Shown here: positions 26,612 through 35,329 of the stretch, in pieces
Layout of the letters: every line of letters starts with the position of its first letter
Position numbering within the stretch: position 1 is the stretch's first letter
Assembly: GCA_002320815.1 (NCBI GenBank)
Contig: DCLA01000005.1
Coordinates: forward strand, 264,789 to 307,501
DNA: 42,713 bases
Direction: 5' to 3'
DNA from: Myxococcales bacterium UBA1660
GTDB lineage: Bacteria > Myxococcota_A > Polyangia > Polyangiales > Houyiibacteriaceae
The notes under the pieces: model-generated
The model's input: the letters and a program-made list of their open reading frames with translations, nothing else
Databases searched by the model: none
What the model was told of the DNA's origin: nothing
Made by a program: the position numbers and the translations under genes

Positions 26612-27004
26612 TCAGTGGGTCCGGAGGTTCCAGACCCGCACCACCTTGCCCTCGCGGTCGAAGCCGACGATGAGCAGGGGGACCGGGCCGGGGTAGCCCT
26701 CGCCCAGGGCACCGACGTCGTAGAACCAGTCGTCGTTCTCGAAGCCGTTGTCCATGCACCGGGGGTGACGGGAGCAGGGGTCGCCGCGCCCGAGGAGTTC
26801 CTGCACCTCCGGCCGGCTCATGTTCTGGAGCGCGTCGCTCTCCACGACTTCCTGGACCCGCTGGCTGAAGCGGGCGCTCTCGTCGGCGTCGTCGACGGGC
26901 TCGTTCATGACCTCTTGGAGGTTCCGCAAGGTCTGCTCCGGGGGGATCGAGGGCCCGCAGGCGACGAGTCCGAAAACGAGGGCGAGGGAGGCAGCGTTCC
27001 GCAT
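26612..27004 (-). CDS. Small hypothetical lipoprotein
   Basis: The product is 130 residues with a lipoprotein signal (SLALVFGLVAC). The mature part is charged and helical, then carries a Cys-containing segment GDPCSRHPRCMDNGFENDDW and a short beta end with VVRVWNL. No family is recognised. The ATG at 27004 lies exactly 7 nt after a TATCCT -10, which settles the start against an earlier ATG at 27022. It is divergent from the PP2C gene. Confidence 0.75.
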   Translation of the reverse strand: MRNAASLALVFGLVACGPSIPPEQTLRNLQEVMNEPVDDADESARFSQRVQEVVESDALQNMSRPEVQELLGRGDPCSRHPRCMDNGFENDDWFYDVGALGEGYPGPVPLLIVGFDREGKVVRVWNLRTH

Positions 27005-27011
27005 CGGCCGG

Positions 27012-27017
27012 AGGATA
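27012..27017 (-). promoter_or_regulatory. -10 element of the small lipoprotein gene
   Basis: On the minus strand TATCCT lies 7 nt before the ATG at 27004, consistent with a leaderless transcript. Confidence 0.5.
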
Positions 27018-27081
27018 CGCAAAACGCCATGGCGATGCGCTATTGCAAAGCGGGGCCAGGGCCGGGAGAATGGCCGCCTTC

Positions 27082-28458
27082 ATGACGGAACCGGTCAACG
27101 CCGAAGGGGGTGTTCGTTTCTGGCCTGCCACCGACGTCGGTCGGGTGCGGGAGGCCAACGAAGACAGCTTCCTGGTCGACAAGAAGCTCAACCTCTACAT
27201 CGTCGCCGACGGGATGGGTGGGCACGCCGCGGGCGAGGTGGCCAGCTCGATGGCCTCCCGGGTCGTCCGGGACGCCATCGCCGCCGAGCGCGACGCGCTG
27301 ACCGAATTCGAGCAAGGCCACGGCGGGACGACCCGGAAGGACATCCTGCGGCTCCTGGAAGCCTCCGTGCAGCAGGCCTGTTCCGCCGTGCACGCCGCGG
27401 GCGTCGCCGACGAGTCCAAGCGCGGCATGGGCACGACCCTCGACGGCTTGCTGATCATCGGCAACCGCGGGTTCATCGCCCACGTCGGCGACTCCCGGAT
27501 CTATCTCTACCGGCAGGGCTCGGTGCATCAGCTCACCGAGGACCACTCGCTGATCAACGAGCTGCTCAAGCGCGGCAAGCTCACCCGCGAGCAGATCGAC
27601 AAGGTCCAGTACAAGAACGCCGTCACCCGCGCAGTGGGCGTCTACGAGTCGGTGGAGCCGGACGTCTTCGACTTCGACGTGCTCCCCGGCGACCGCTTCC
27701 TCCTCTGCAGCGACGGCCTCAGCGGCTACCTCGAGGAGAGCGAGCTCCAGTCGCTCTTCGAGGAGATCCCCGAGGAGAAGCTCACCCAGCACCTCATCGA
27801 CCTCGCCAACGAGCGGGGCGGCAAGGACAACATCACCGCGGTGGTGGTCCGGGTGCCCGACGACGAGAAGGGCGTCGACAAGCTCACCCGGGAGGTCCAC
27901 CTCAAGCTGGAGATCCTCCACCAGATGCCCCTCTTCCGCTTCCTGACCTATCAGGAGCTGGTGCGGGTGCTGAACATCACCGACGTGCGGGCCTACGAGC
28001 CCGGCGCCCAGGTGGTCGCGGAAGGCGACGACGGCGACCAGCTCTTCGTGGTCCTCACCGGGCAGGTGAAGGTCCACTCGGGCAGCACGATGATCGTGGA
28101 GCTCGGGCCCGGCCAGCACTTCGGCGAGATGGCCCTGGTGGACAAGGCCGTCCGCTCCGCGAGCGTGACCGCCGTGGACCAGGCGAAGATCCTGCACATC
28201 AAGCGTCGGGACTTCTTCGACATGGTTCGCAAGGACCACGACGTCGCCGTGAAGCTGCTCTGGAGCTTCCTCGGCGTGCTCGCCAAGCGACTGCGGAACA
28301 CCAGCCGCGAGCTCGGCGAGGCCCGGGAGGCGCTGGCCGCCGAAGACCTCTCCGCGGAGCTCCTGGGCGAGCCGACCCAGCGGGTCGACACGGCCGCCCT
28401 GGAGATGGCCGAGGGCGATCCCGCCACCCGGACCACCGAGCCCGATCTCGACGGCTGA
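27082..28458 (+). CDS. PP2C phosphatase fused to a cyclic-nucleotide-binding domain
   Basis: This 458-residue protein has an N-terminal PP2C-type Ser/Thr phosphatase domain (about 10-260) with metal-site motifs NEDSFLVD, VADGMGGHAAGE, HVGDSRIYLY, CSDGLSGYL and GGKDNITAVVV. A cNMP-binding domain (about 285-400) has the phosphate-cassette-like GQHFGEMALVDKAVRSASVTA. The tail is acidic. It probably reverses Ser/Thr kinase phosphorylation, such as that of the kinase at 14918, under nucleotide control. The start may be ATG 27082 or ATG 27070; neither has a textbook ribosome site. The next gene starts on the last base of its stop codon. Confidence 0.88.
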   Translation: MTEPVNAEGGVRFWPATDVGRVREANEDSFLVDKKLNLYIVADGMGGHAAGEVASSMASRVVRDAIAAERDALTEFEQGHGGTTRKDILRLLEASVQQACSAVHAAGVADESKRGMGTTLDGLLIIGNRGFIAHVGDSRIYLYRQGSVHQLTEDHSLINELLKRGKLTREQIDKVQYKNAVTRAVGVYESVEPDVFDFDVLPGDRFLLCSDGLSGYLEESELQSLFEEIPEEKLTQHLIDLANERGGKDNITAVVVRVPDDEKGVDKLTREVHLKLEILHQMPLFRFLTYQELVRVLNITDVRAYEPGAQVVAEGDDGDQLFVVLTGQVKVHSGSTMIVELGPGQHFGEMALVDKAVRSASVTAVDQAKILHIKRRDFFDMVRKDHDVAVKLLWSFLGVLAKRLRNTSRELGEAREALAAEDLSAELLGEPTQRVDTAALEMAEGDPATRTTEPDLDG

Positions 28459-29468
28459 TGCGACGCGCGCTGCCGGTCGCTCTCCTGGGTCTGGTCGCCG
28501 CCTGCGACGGGTGCGGTGAGCCCCGGGAAGCGGAGCCGACGACGCCTGCCGAGGTGGAAGCCGAGGTCGCCGAGCGCGACGACGCCCCGCCCGACGAAGC
28601 GCCCCCGGAGGTCCCGCCCGAAGAGAGACCGCTGGCCACCGTGGTCAGCGGCTGGGACATCGGCCGGCCGGTGGAGGCAGAGACCCTGGAGGTCTTCGAG
28701 GAGAGCGAGGCCGTGGTCCTCGACCTCCGCGATGGCGCCCGGATCACGCTGGATCCCGGGACCGTGGCCGCCGTCGGCGAGGAGGCCCCCGCGCAGGTGA
28801 TCCTGGCCCACGGGGCGCTGCACGCTCAGCTCCCGCCGATGGGCGGGTCCAGCCGGCCCTCGCTCCGCATCGGCACCCCCATGGGGACCCTGGTGCTCGA
28901 GGCCTCCGGGGAGGTCTACGTCGTCGCCGCCCCGGATGGGCGGGTGGTCTTCTTCCAGCTCGCCGGGCTCGGCCGGGTCCACGACGGCGAGACGGTCGAG
29001 GAGCAGCGGCCGCGGGTGATCACGCTTCGGCCAGGGAGCTCCCTGGCCGGTGGCGCCACCGACCCCGTGGAGGGCGTGGGAAACCTGGAGGCCGCCCGGG
29101 GCCTGCGCGCCGACCTGGAGAGCGCGGGCGCGGAGCAGGCGGCGGCCGCGGAGCTCGCGCGCCGGGAGCGCGCCCTACGTGCGACCATCGACACCGCGCG
29201 CCGGGAGCGGGAGCGGGGCGTGGAGCTCCAGCGCCGGCAGCTGCGGGCCGCGGGAGCTCCCGACCGACAGGCGGCGATCCAGCGCGAGCTCGTCGCCCAC
29301 AGCCAGGTCATCTCCCGGCAGCGGCAGGTCCTACGGACCCGCTACGAGCGCCTGCGGGCCGTCGCGCTCCTGCTCGACGTGGACCCGGACCCGGCGCTCG
29401 CGACCCGGGACGACGTCCGCGTCCTGCTCGGGCTCCAGCTCCCGCCGGCGCCCGACCCTCAGAACTGA
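28458..29468 (+). CDS. Lipoprotein with FecR-like domain and coiled coil
   Basis: The product is 336 residues, starting MRRALPVALLGLVAAC, a lipoprotein signal. An acidic Pro/Glu-rich linker follows, then a beta-rich FecR-like region (IGTPMGTLVLEASGEVYVV is the typical phrase) and a C-terminal Arg/Ala/Glu coiled coil. Myxobacteria hold many such FecR-like lipoproteins of unknown role. The ATG shares a base with the PP2C stop (TGATG), so the two are coupled. Its 3' end overlaps the end of the outer-membrane gene on the other strand by 10 bp. Confidence 0.75.
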   Translation: MRRALPVALLGLVAACDGCGEPREAEPTTPAEVEAEVAERDDAPPDEAPPEVPPEERPLATVVSGWDIGRPVEAETLEVFEESEAVVLDLRDGARITLDPGTVAAVGEEAPAQVILAHGALHAQLPPMGGSSRPSLRIGTPMGTLVLEASGEVYVVAAPDGRVVFFQLAGLGRVHDGETVEEQRPRVITLRPGSSLAGGATDPVEGVGNLEAARGLRADLESAGAEQAAAAELARRERALRATIDTARRERERGVELQRRQLRAAGAPDRQAAIQRELVAHSQVISRQRQVLRTRYERLRAVALLLDVDPDPALATRDDVRVLLGLQLPPAPDPQN

Positions 29469-30757
29469 ACGGTCGCGTTGACGTTGAAGCCGAGTCGAAA
29501 GACGTCGTCGACGCGGAAGCGCTGACCCGTGGCGTCCGTGACCGCCCGGTAGTGCGGATCGATGAGCCCGTTGGAGCAGGCGCCGACCCGTGGGTCGTCC
29601 GCGCCGTTCGCCTCGGCGCCCGAGTTGCAGGCGTCGGTGAAGGTCACGAAGTGCGGCGACACGTAGGTGAAGTTGGTCTCGAAGCGGAAGCTCACGTAGC
29701 GCGCCGCGCGCATCTGGACCGCCACCGTGCCCGTGACCTCGCCATGAGCCTGCACGTCGGTGAGCCCGTTGAAGGGCACCTCGGCGAAGGCGAAGCCGGC
29801 GCCGACCCCCTCGTAGTTCGGTGAGGTGAGCAGGGAGTGCGCGCTCGTCCCCAGCGCGTCGTAGAGGAGCGAGTAGTCCCGGCCCTCGGAGATGTACGTG
29901 CCGGTCGCGCGCAGGTCGAAGCTGAGGCGCTGGAACTTCATCCGCTCTTCCCAGGGGATGATCTCCACGCCGACGGCCAGATGACCGCGCATCGGCGGGC
30001 GCCGATGCACGTACCCAGCGAGCTCGCCGCCGGGAGCGAAGCGGTCCTTCGCGCGGCCGGCCCAGGCGAAGCGGAAGGCCAGGCCCCCGTAGGGCTCGGC
30101 GTAGCGGTAGCGACGCGAGAGACGGTTCTCGATGGCCACCGAGTGGGTGCCGTCGCTGATGCCGTCGCCGCAGTCGCCGCCCGCGGCGCAGGGCTCGATG
30201 AGATCCCCGATCGAGAAGCGACCCTCGAGCAGCACCGTCCAGGTGGGCTGCCACCGATGTCGGGCTTGGTTGGTCGGCGAGAAGGCCAGACCCACGGTGA
30301 GGTTCTCGAGGCCCGAGCGCTCCCGGGACTCGAAGGGCAGGGGGAAGAGCGCCTCCGAGTCGCCGGCGACGCCCGCCTCGCTCGCCGCCGTGCCCGTCGC
30401 GGTCAGGGATCGGGTGTCGGTCAGGACGAGCGGCAGCCGCGCGTAGAGCGCGATGTCCTTGTAGATACCGAAGTCCACGCCGAGCTCGAGGAGGTTCCGG
30501 ACGTGCTCCCAGTCGGCCACGTCGCGGTAGCCGGGGACCAGCGCCGAGGCCTCTTGGCGCTGGAGGGTGGCCGTCTCCCGAACCCGGCGGAACGCCGCCC
30601 GGATGTTCAGATCGTAGGGGTCGTCGCCGTCGGCGGCGTCGGCCACGTCGGTGAAGGCGCCGGGCTCCCGCATGAGACGCAGAGGCTCGTCCTGGGCCGT
30701 GGCCCGGGGCGCGGCCCAGAGCAGCACCGCCAGCGTGGCGATCACCGAGAGCTTCAT
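29459..30757 (-). CDS. Outer-membrane beta-barrel protein
   Basis: This 432-residue protein has a Sec signal peptide (VIATLAVLLWAAPRATAQ). The mature part shows alternating hydrophobic strands with aromatic girdles and an aromatic C-terminal end (GFNVNATVQF, terminal Phe), as in outer-membrane barrels. A Cys-containing loop (CAAGGDCGDG) and Asp/Gly-rich loops suggest surface exposure. It may be a channel or an assembly factor; no specific family is recognised. The ATG at 30757 lies 7 nt after a TAGGCT on the minus strand. Confidence 0.8.
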   Translation of the reverse strand: MKLSVIATLAVLLWAAPRATAQDEPLRLMREPGAFTDVADAADGDDPYDLNIRAAFRRVRETATLQRQEASALVPGYRDVADWEHVRNLLELGVDFGIYKDIALYARLPLVLTDTRSLTATGTAASEAGVAGDSEALFPLPFESRERSGLENLTVGLAFSPTNQARHRWQPTWTVLLEGRFSIGDLIEPCAAGGDCGDGISDGTHSVAIENRLSRRYRYAEPYGGLAFRFAWAGRAKDRFAPGGELAGYVHRRPPMRGHLAVGVEIIPWEERMKFQRLSFDLRATGTYISEGRDYSLLYDALGTSAHSLLTSPNYEGVGAGFAFAEVPFNGLTDVQAHGEVTGTVAVQMRAARYVSFRFETNFTYVSPHFVTFTDACNSGAEANGADDPRVGACSNGLIDPHYRAVTDATGQRFRVDDVFRLGFNVNATVQF

Positions 30758-30764
30758 GCGGTCG

Positions 30765-30770
30765 AGCCTA
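30765..30770 (-). promoter_or_regulatory. -10 element of the barrel gene
   Basis: TAGGCT on the minus strand lies 7 nt before the ATG at 30757. Confidence 0.5.
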
Positions 30771-30815
30771 GGGAAAGCCGTCCGCGGTGGTCAAGATCGG
30801 CCACCGCGGTGGCGG

Positions 30816-32615
30816 TCAAAGGAAGAACGCTTCGCCGGAGATGTCCGCCAGCCGGACCGTGGTGCCGCTGGTGATGCTCACTCCGCCGAAGACGAACACA
30901 CCGCCGCCGCGCAGCCCGGTGGCCGCGTGGAAGGCCCGGGGCGCGAGCGTGGCGTTCGCGCCGAACGCGACCGGGCGCCCGGTGTCCGCCGAGGTCGAGG
31001 GCCGGTAGATCGACAGGTAGTTGGTGGTGATGGCCTGGCCGTCCTGGATGCCGCCGCTGACCACCACCCGTCCATCGAGGAGTACGGCGGTCGCGCCGAA
31101 GGACTGGAAGCGGCTCGAGGAGGCCTGCCAGTCCACGGTGGCGCCGGTGTCGATGTTCACCGTGTAGTTCCGGAAGAACGACCCGGTGGTCTTCGGGCAC
31201 ATCACCGCGCCGTCGAAGGCGGGCTGCTCGGTGGCCGACGGGCACCGGGGTCCGTACCAGCCACTGACCAGAGCCGTGGACCCACCGTCGAGGGGTGCGA
31301 CCTGCGGGCGCAGCAGTGAGAAGCGCGGGCGGTCTTCCTTCACGCCCTCGGCGGCCTCCGTGGGGAACCCGGGGAGGTCGGTGGCCGGGGTGGTCACGCC
31401 GCTGAGGGACTCCTCGTCGGGGGCCCAGACCTCGGCCAGCTGGTCGTTGTTCATCGCGAAGATGCCGCCCACGATCAGCACCCGGGACTCGCCGTCCTCG
31501 GTCTCCAGGGCGACCGCCGAGGGCAGCACCCGGGCGACCTGCAGGTTCGCGCCGGTGTTGTCGTAGACGCCGTAGCCACCGGGGCGGGCCGGGTCGAAGA
31601 CCTCGTAGGTCTGGGCGGCCAGGTCACCCATACCGCCGGCGAGCACCACGGTGCCTTCGCCGGTGCGAGCGGCCGCATGCAGGAACCGCGGCCGGTTCAG
31701 GAGGCCGACCGTCTCCAGATCGTCCGCGCGGCCCACGAACCCACCCCGACCGGGATCGCCGTTCCGGTCCAAGTCCTCGACCTCGGGGTTGGCCTCCGGC
31801 TCGAAGATCTCGAAGCTCGCCAGGGCCGCTTCGTCGGCGTCTTCGGCGTAAGGCTCGATCACGAAGGAGGCCGCGGCGCCGTCGGCGCCGGGGATGATGG
31901 CCATGCGCATGCCGGGCGCGCCGCCGGCGATGAGCACCCGGCCGTCCTCGAGGAGGGTCGCCGTGTGCCCGGCCCGGGCCGCCATCATGCCGCCCTGCAC
32001 CGGGTGGAAGCGGCCCGCCGCCGGATCGAAGATCCAGGCGTCGCTGGTGGCGGTGCCGATGAAGCAGGTCGCGGTCGGCGCCGTGGCCGGGCAGTCGGTG
32101 TCTTCGAGATCCGTGAAGCCGCCGGCGACCAGGACCCGGCCATCGGGCAGGGTGGTCGCGGTGGGGAACATCCCGCTGGGCGGCGCCTCGCCACGCCGCA
32201 GCGCCTCGGCCTGCTGGGCCTCGTAGAGCGCCATCTCGATGACCCGACGCTCCCCGGCCTGGAGCCGGATCTGACCGCTGCGGCCCACGTACTGGGCACT
32301 TCCGGCGCAGTTCTCGGTGGTGAAGCCCTCGATGATCAGCTCGAAGGGCGTCCCGTAGGTGGGCAGGGTGTCGACCACCAACTCCTTGGAGCCGTCGTCG
32401 TCGGGGTCGTCGATGGACTCCAGGTTCCGCACGAAGAGCGCGATGGGCATTCCGCCCTCGTCACTCCGCGAGAGGCTGACGCAGACCAGGTCGTCGGGCG
32501 GCGACATGTCGAGCGTGGCGATCGAGAAGCCGACATCCGCCGCGGGCGGCACCTCCCCACAGGAGATGACCAGGGCCAAGACGGAGAAAAGCTTGAGAAA
32601 GGCGCGCGCACCCAT
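30816..32615 (-). CDS. Kelch-repeat lipoprotein
   Basis: The product is 599 residues with a lipoprotein signal (VLALVISC, C19). The N-terminal beta domain is followed by at least five or six kelch-type blades of the form GRVLVAGG or RVLIAGG with HTATLL-like phrases, a propeller typical of myxobacterial surface proteins. Blades run from about residue 175 to the end. It is likely a binding scaffold on the cell surface, ligand unknown. The ATG at 32615 lies 7 nt after a TAGGGT -10, so the longer upstream frame is not coding. Confidence 0.82.
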   Translation of the reverse strand: MGARAFLKLFSVLALVISCGEVPPAADVGFSIATLDMSPPDDLVCVSLSRSDEGGMPIALFVRNLESIDDPDDDGSKELVVDTLPTYGTPFELIIEGFTTENCAGSAQYVGRSGQIRLQAGERRVIEMALYEAQQAEALRRGEAPPSGMFPTATTLPDGRVLVAGGFTDLEDTDCPATAPTATCFIGTATSDAWIFDPAAGRFHPVQGGMMAARAGHTATLLEDGRVLIAGGAPGMRMAIIPGADGAAASFVIEPYAEDADEAALASFEIFEPEANPEVEDLDRNGDPGRGGFVGRADDLETVGLLNRPRFLHAAARTGEGTVVLAGGMGDLAAQTYEVFDPARPGGYGVYDNTGANLQVARVLPSAVALETEDGESRVLIVGGIFAMNNDQLAEVWAPDEESLSGVTTPATDLPGFPTEAAEGVKEDRPRFSLLRPQVAPLDGGSTALVSGWYGPRCPSATEQPAFDGAVMCPKTTGSFFRNYTVNIDTGATVDWQASSSRFQSFGATAVLLDGRVVVSGGIQDGQAITTNYLSIYRPSTSADTGRPVAFGANATLAPRAFHAATGLRGGGVFVFGGVSITSGTTVRLADISGEAFFL

Positions 32616-32622
32616 CGCCTCG

Positions 32623-32628
32623 ACCCTA
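32623..32628 (-). promoter_or_regulatory. -10 element of the kelch gene
   Basis: TAGGGT on the minus strand lies 7 nt before the ATG at 32615. Confidence 0.5.
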
Positions 32629-32653
32629 CCAGAGACGCCCACGGACCGCTCCC

Positions 32654-33493
32654 TCATTTCGCGTCGCGCTGGACGGACAGCACGACCTCGTAGGCCTCCG
32701 ACGCCGACAGCTCGCTCTTCTTGGCCAGGGCCTTGGCGATCTGCCGGACCCGCTGACCCTCGGCCAGCGCGGCGCGCACGAAGTCTTCCCGGTCCTCTGC
32801 GTCCAGCTCCGGCGCCTCCTCGGCGGCGGCCTCGACCACCACCGTGATTTCGCCCCGGGCGCCGTCGGCGAAGCGCTCGGCCAGCGCGCCGGGCAGGCCC
32901 CGGGCGACCTCTTCGAAGCGCTTGGTCAGCTCTCGGCACACGGCGACCCGGCGCTCCGGGAAGAGCTCGGCCATCACCTCGAGGAGCCCGCCGACCCGCT
33001 GGGGGGACTCGAAGAGCACCGAGGCCTCGCTGCGGCGGCCCATCGCCTCGACCGCGGCGCGCCGCTTTCCGGCGCTCCGGGGGAGGAAGCCCAGGAAGAC
33101 GAAGCGGTCGGCCCGGAGCCCGGCGATGCTCAGGGCGCCCAGCACCGCGCTCGGCCCCGGGGCCATCGAGACCTCCAGGCCCGCCTCCCGGGCGGCCGCG
33201 ACCAGGCGCACGCCGGGGTCGCTGATCACCGGGGTCCCGGCGTCGCTCACCAAGGCGAAGCGTTCCCCGGCCACCATCCGCTCGACCAGGCGGTCGACCT
33301 CGCCGGCGGCCGAGTGGGCGTGGAAGGCCCGGCTCGACGTGCCGATGCCGTGATGCCGCAAGAGCGTCGCGGTCCGGCGGGTGTCCTCGGCGAGGATCAG
33401 GTCGACCTCGCCGAGGACCTTCAGGGCCCGCAGGGTGATGTCGTCGAGGTTTCCGATGGGCGTGGCGACGATCCACAGCGCCGGCGCGCTCAC
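32654..33493 (-). CDS. rsmI: 16S rRNA (cytidine1402-2'-O)-methyltransferase
   Basis: This 279-residue protein carries the RsmI/tetrapyrrole-methylase hallmarks WIVATPIGNLDDITLRAL, LILAEDTRR, LVSDAGTPVISDPG and the RELTKRFEE helix. It methylates the ribose 2'-O of C1402 in the decoding centre of 16S rRNA using SAM. The length is normal for the family. It starts with an ATG overlapping the stop of the sigma-factor gene (ATGA), so it is translated from the same mRNA. Confidence 0.92.
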   Translation of the reverse strand: MSAPALWIVATPIGNLDDITLRALKVLGEVDLILAEDTRRTATLLRHHGIGTSSRAFHAHSAAGEVDRLVERMVAGERFALVSDAGTPVISDPGVRLVAAAREAGLEVSMAPGPSAVLGALSIAGLRADRFVFLGFLPRSAGKRRAAVEAMGRRSEASVLFESPQRVGGLLEVMAELFPERRVAVCRELTKRFEEVARGLPGALAERFADGARGEITVVVEAAAEEAPELDAEDREDFVRAALAEGQRVRQIAKALAKKSELSASEAYEVVLSVQRDAK

Positions 33494-34563
33494 GAGGCCT
33501 CGTAGACGTCCACCGCTTCGCCCATCTCCGACCGGAGGTAGGCCTTCATGTTCTGGAGGAGCCGCTTCTCGAGCTGGCGGACCCGCTCCCGGCTGACGCC
33601 GAACTCTTCGCCCAGCGACTGCAGGGTGAGGGGATCCTCCGCCACCAGCCGCTTCTCGAAGATCACCTTCTCGCGGCCCTCGAGGGTCGCGCCGTAGGCG
33701 TGGATCTTGTCCTTGAGCATGTCGCCGACCTCCTCGTCGGCGATGACCTCGTCGAAGGCCGGCCCGGATCCGCTCATCATGTCGAGGCGGCTGACCGGTC
33801 GCCCGTCATCGGCCCCGCGGAGCGGCGCGTCGAGGGAGGCGTCGCCCGCGGACATCCGCCGATCCATGGAGATCACGTCCTTGACCGGGACGTCGAGCTT
33901 GTCGGCGATCTTCTCCGGGGTGGGGTCGATCCCCTGGGCCGCGAGGCGGGCCTTCTCCTTCTTCAGGTTGAAGAAGAGCTTCCGCTGCGCCTGGGTGGTT
34001 CCGAGCTTCACCAGCCGGTGGTTGTTCAGGATGTAGCGGAGGATGTAGGCCCGGATCCACCACGCCGCGTAGCTGGAGAGCTTCACGCCGCGGTAGGGGT
34101 CGTACTTCTTCACCGCCTGCATCAGGCCGATGTTCCCCTCCTGGACCAGGTCGAGGAGGTTCTTGTAGGCCTGCCGGTAGTCGTAGGCGATCTTCACCAC
34201 GAGCCGGAGGTTCGAGGTGACCAGCTTCCGGGCGGCGTCGGTGTCGCCGTCCTCGAAGTACTTCACCGCGAGCTCGTGCTCCTCCTCGCGGGTGAGCAAG
34301 GGGTAGCGCTGCGCGTCGCGCATGTAGACCGCGAGCGGATCGCGGCGGTCGAGCTGGCTGGAGTTCGCCTTGGCGAGGGCGGCGACCTTCTTCTCGGAGG
34401 CGGCGCTGCCTTCGTCGTCGCCGTCGTCTTTGGCTTCGGCTTCGAGGCGGTCGTCGGAGAGCTCGTCGTCTTCCTCGAGCTCGGCGTCCTCGATCTCGCC
34501 CTCGTCCACCGACCCGGTGGGGCGGGGTTCTTCGTCGGGTAAGGTCTGGGGCGGCGGGGTCAT
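33490..34563 (-). CDS. rpoH: RpoH-family (sigma-32-like) RNA polymerase sigma factor
   Basis: The product is a 357-residue group-3-type sigma factor with an acidic N-terminal extension of about 60 residues. Region 1.2 is DPLAVYMRDAQRYPLL. Region 2 has NLRLVVKIAYDYRQ, DLVQEGNIGLMQAVKKYDP and SSYAAWWIRAYIL. The RpoH-box is QRKLFFNLKK, and region 4 has LTLQSLGEEFGVSRERVRQLE. It should direct a heat-shock-like or stress regulon. The ATG at 34563 has a GGAGG 9 nt upstream, preferred over ATG 34572 and 34611. It is followed directly by rsmI. Which paralogue of RpoH it is cannot be told; the symbol is by family. Confidence 0.85.
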   Translation of the reverse strand: MTPPPQTLPDEEPRPTGSVDEGEIEDAELEEDDELSDDRLEAEAKDDGDDEGSAASEKKVAALAKANSSQLDRRDPLAVYMRDAQRYPLLTREEEHELAVKYFEDGDTDAARKLVTSNLRLVVKIAYDYRQAYKNLLDLVQEGNIGLMQAVKKYDPYRGVKLSSYAAWWIRAYILRYILNNHRLVKLGTTQAQRKLFFNLKKEKARLAAQGIDPTPEKIADKLDVPVKDVISMDRRMSAGDASLDAPLRGADDGRPVSRLDMMSGSGPAFDEVIADEEVGDMLKDKIHAYGATLEGREKVIFEKRLVAEDPLTLQSLGEEFGVSRERVRQLEKRLLQNMKAYLRSEMGEAVDVYEAS

Positions 34564-34661
34564 CACATCCATCCTCCGGCTCCGCGGCTCCAAGTCAATG
34601 CGCGGTGCCAAACCACCGGGGCGGGTGCCTCGGTGGGCGCGGCGTCGGCGCCGCTCGGTGC

Positions 34662-34676
34662 GAGCCTATCAGGCTC
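34662..34676 (-). promoter_or_regulatory. Hairpin containing a TAGGCT -10-like element
   Basis: GAGCCT-atc-AGGCTC forms a 6-bp stem with a 3-nt loop. On the minus strand TAGGCT (34663-34668) matches the -10 of the barrel gene and could be the sigma-gene promoter, giving an untranslated leader of about 90 nt. Confidence 0.35.
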
Positions 34677-34717
34677 CGCCCGATCGTCCCGTCGGTACTT
34701 CGTGAAGGGGCAGCGAC

Positions 34718-34739
34718 CCCGGTTCTCCCGGTTTTCCCG
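34718..34739. repeat. Tandem 9-bp repeat upstream of the sigma gene
   Basis: CCCGGTTCT and CCCGGTTTT follow each other, then a partial CCCG. The spacing of near one helical turn suits a regulator binding site upstream of the sigma gene. Confidence 0.35.
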
Positions 34740-34827
34740 CTCCCCCGCCGATCCCAGACAGCGCGTGCCGTCCTTGCTGATGTTCCTGTGCTCCATCGCC
34801 ATTTCGCCTGTGGTATCCCTAGTCGCG

Positions 34828-35328
34828 ATGGGCCCCCAACCGTTGCCTTGGCTCGAGCGCGTGTACGAGATCCTCGACGTCGACGACGTCGCGATCGCCG
34901 GCGATCCCGCGTTCCTCGAAGCCCACGCCGCCCGCACGGAGCTGGAGATCCTCTCGCTCCTCTTCCATCGCCACCTGCCGCCCGAGTCCATCGACGACTT
35001 CGGGGAGCTGGTGGAGTCGAAGGGAGGCGGCGGCCTCTACCACCGCCTGCTGGTCCTCGCGACCGTCGAGCTCGACCGGGAGCGGCCCTGGCCCGCGGAC
35101 AGCGACGGGCCCGGCTCGTTCACCGGCGCGCGCTTCCTCACGCGCCAGCGGGACTACGCCAAGAAGGGCGAGAACGACCGCGACTGGTTCTACTCGGACG
35201 GCAAGCTGCTCTCGCGCGCCGTCGGCGGATCGACCGTCATCGAGATCGAGGACGTCGCCGCCTTCGTCGAGGCCCTGGCCGAGCGCGTCCTCGAGGACGA
35301 CGACGGCGCCGGCGACGAAGACGAGTAG
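34828..35328 (+). CDS. Hypothetical acidic protein
   Basis: The product is 166 residues, MGPQPLPWLERVYEILDVDD onward, with no signal or membrane helix. It is helical with a Trp-rich segment NDRDWFYSDGKLLS and an acidic C-terminus. Codon bias is strong. I do not recognise a family. The ATG at 34828 is used; longer frames upstream lack coding character. It faces the permease gene, whose stop lies one base away on the other strand. Confidence 0.65.
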   Translation: MGPQPLPWLERVYEILDVDDVAIAGDPAFLEAHAARTELEILSLLFHRHLPPESIDDFGELVESKGGGGLYHRLLVLATVELDRERPWPADSDGPGSFTGARFLTRQRDYAKKGENDRDWFYSDGKLLSRAVGGSTVIEIEDVAAFVEALAERVLEDDDGAGDEDE

Positions 35329-35329
35329 C

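Larger units (their letters stand above)
34564..34827. other. Divergent intergenic region upstream of the sigma gene
   Basis: These 264 bases hold the 5' end of the sigma gene, a TAGGCT on the minus strand at 34663-34668 inside a small hairpin, and tandem CCCGGTT repeats at 34718-34739. A region between 34749 and 34800 shows no feature I can name. Confidence 0.4.

Noticed and set aside
34564..34991. Small protein gene on the minus strand upstream of the sigma gene
   Set aside because: The frame runs through the plus-strand hypothetical gene and the promoter region, with poor codon bias in the gap.
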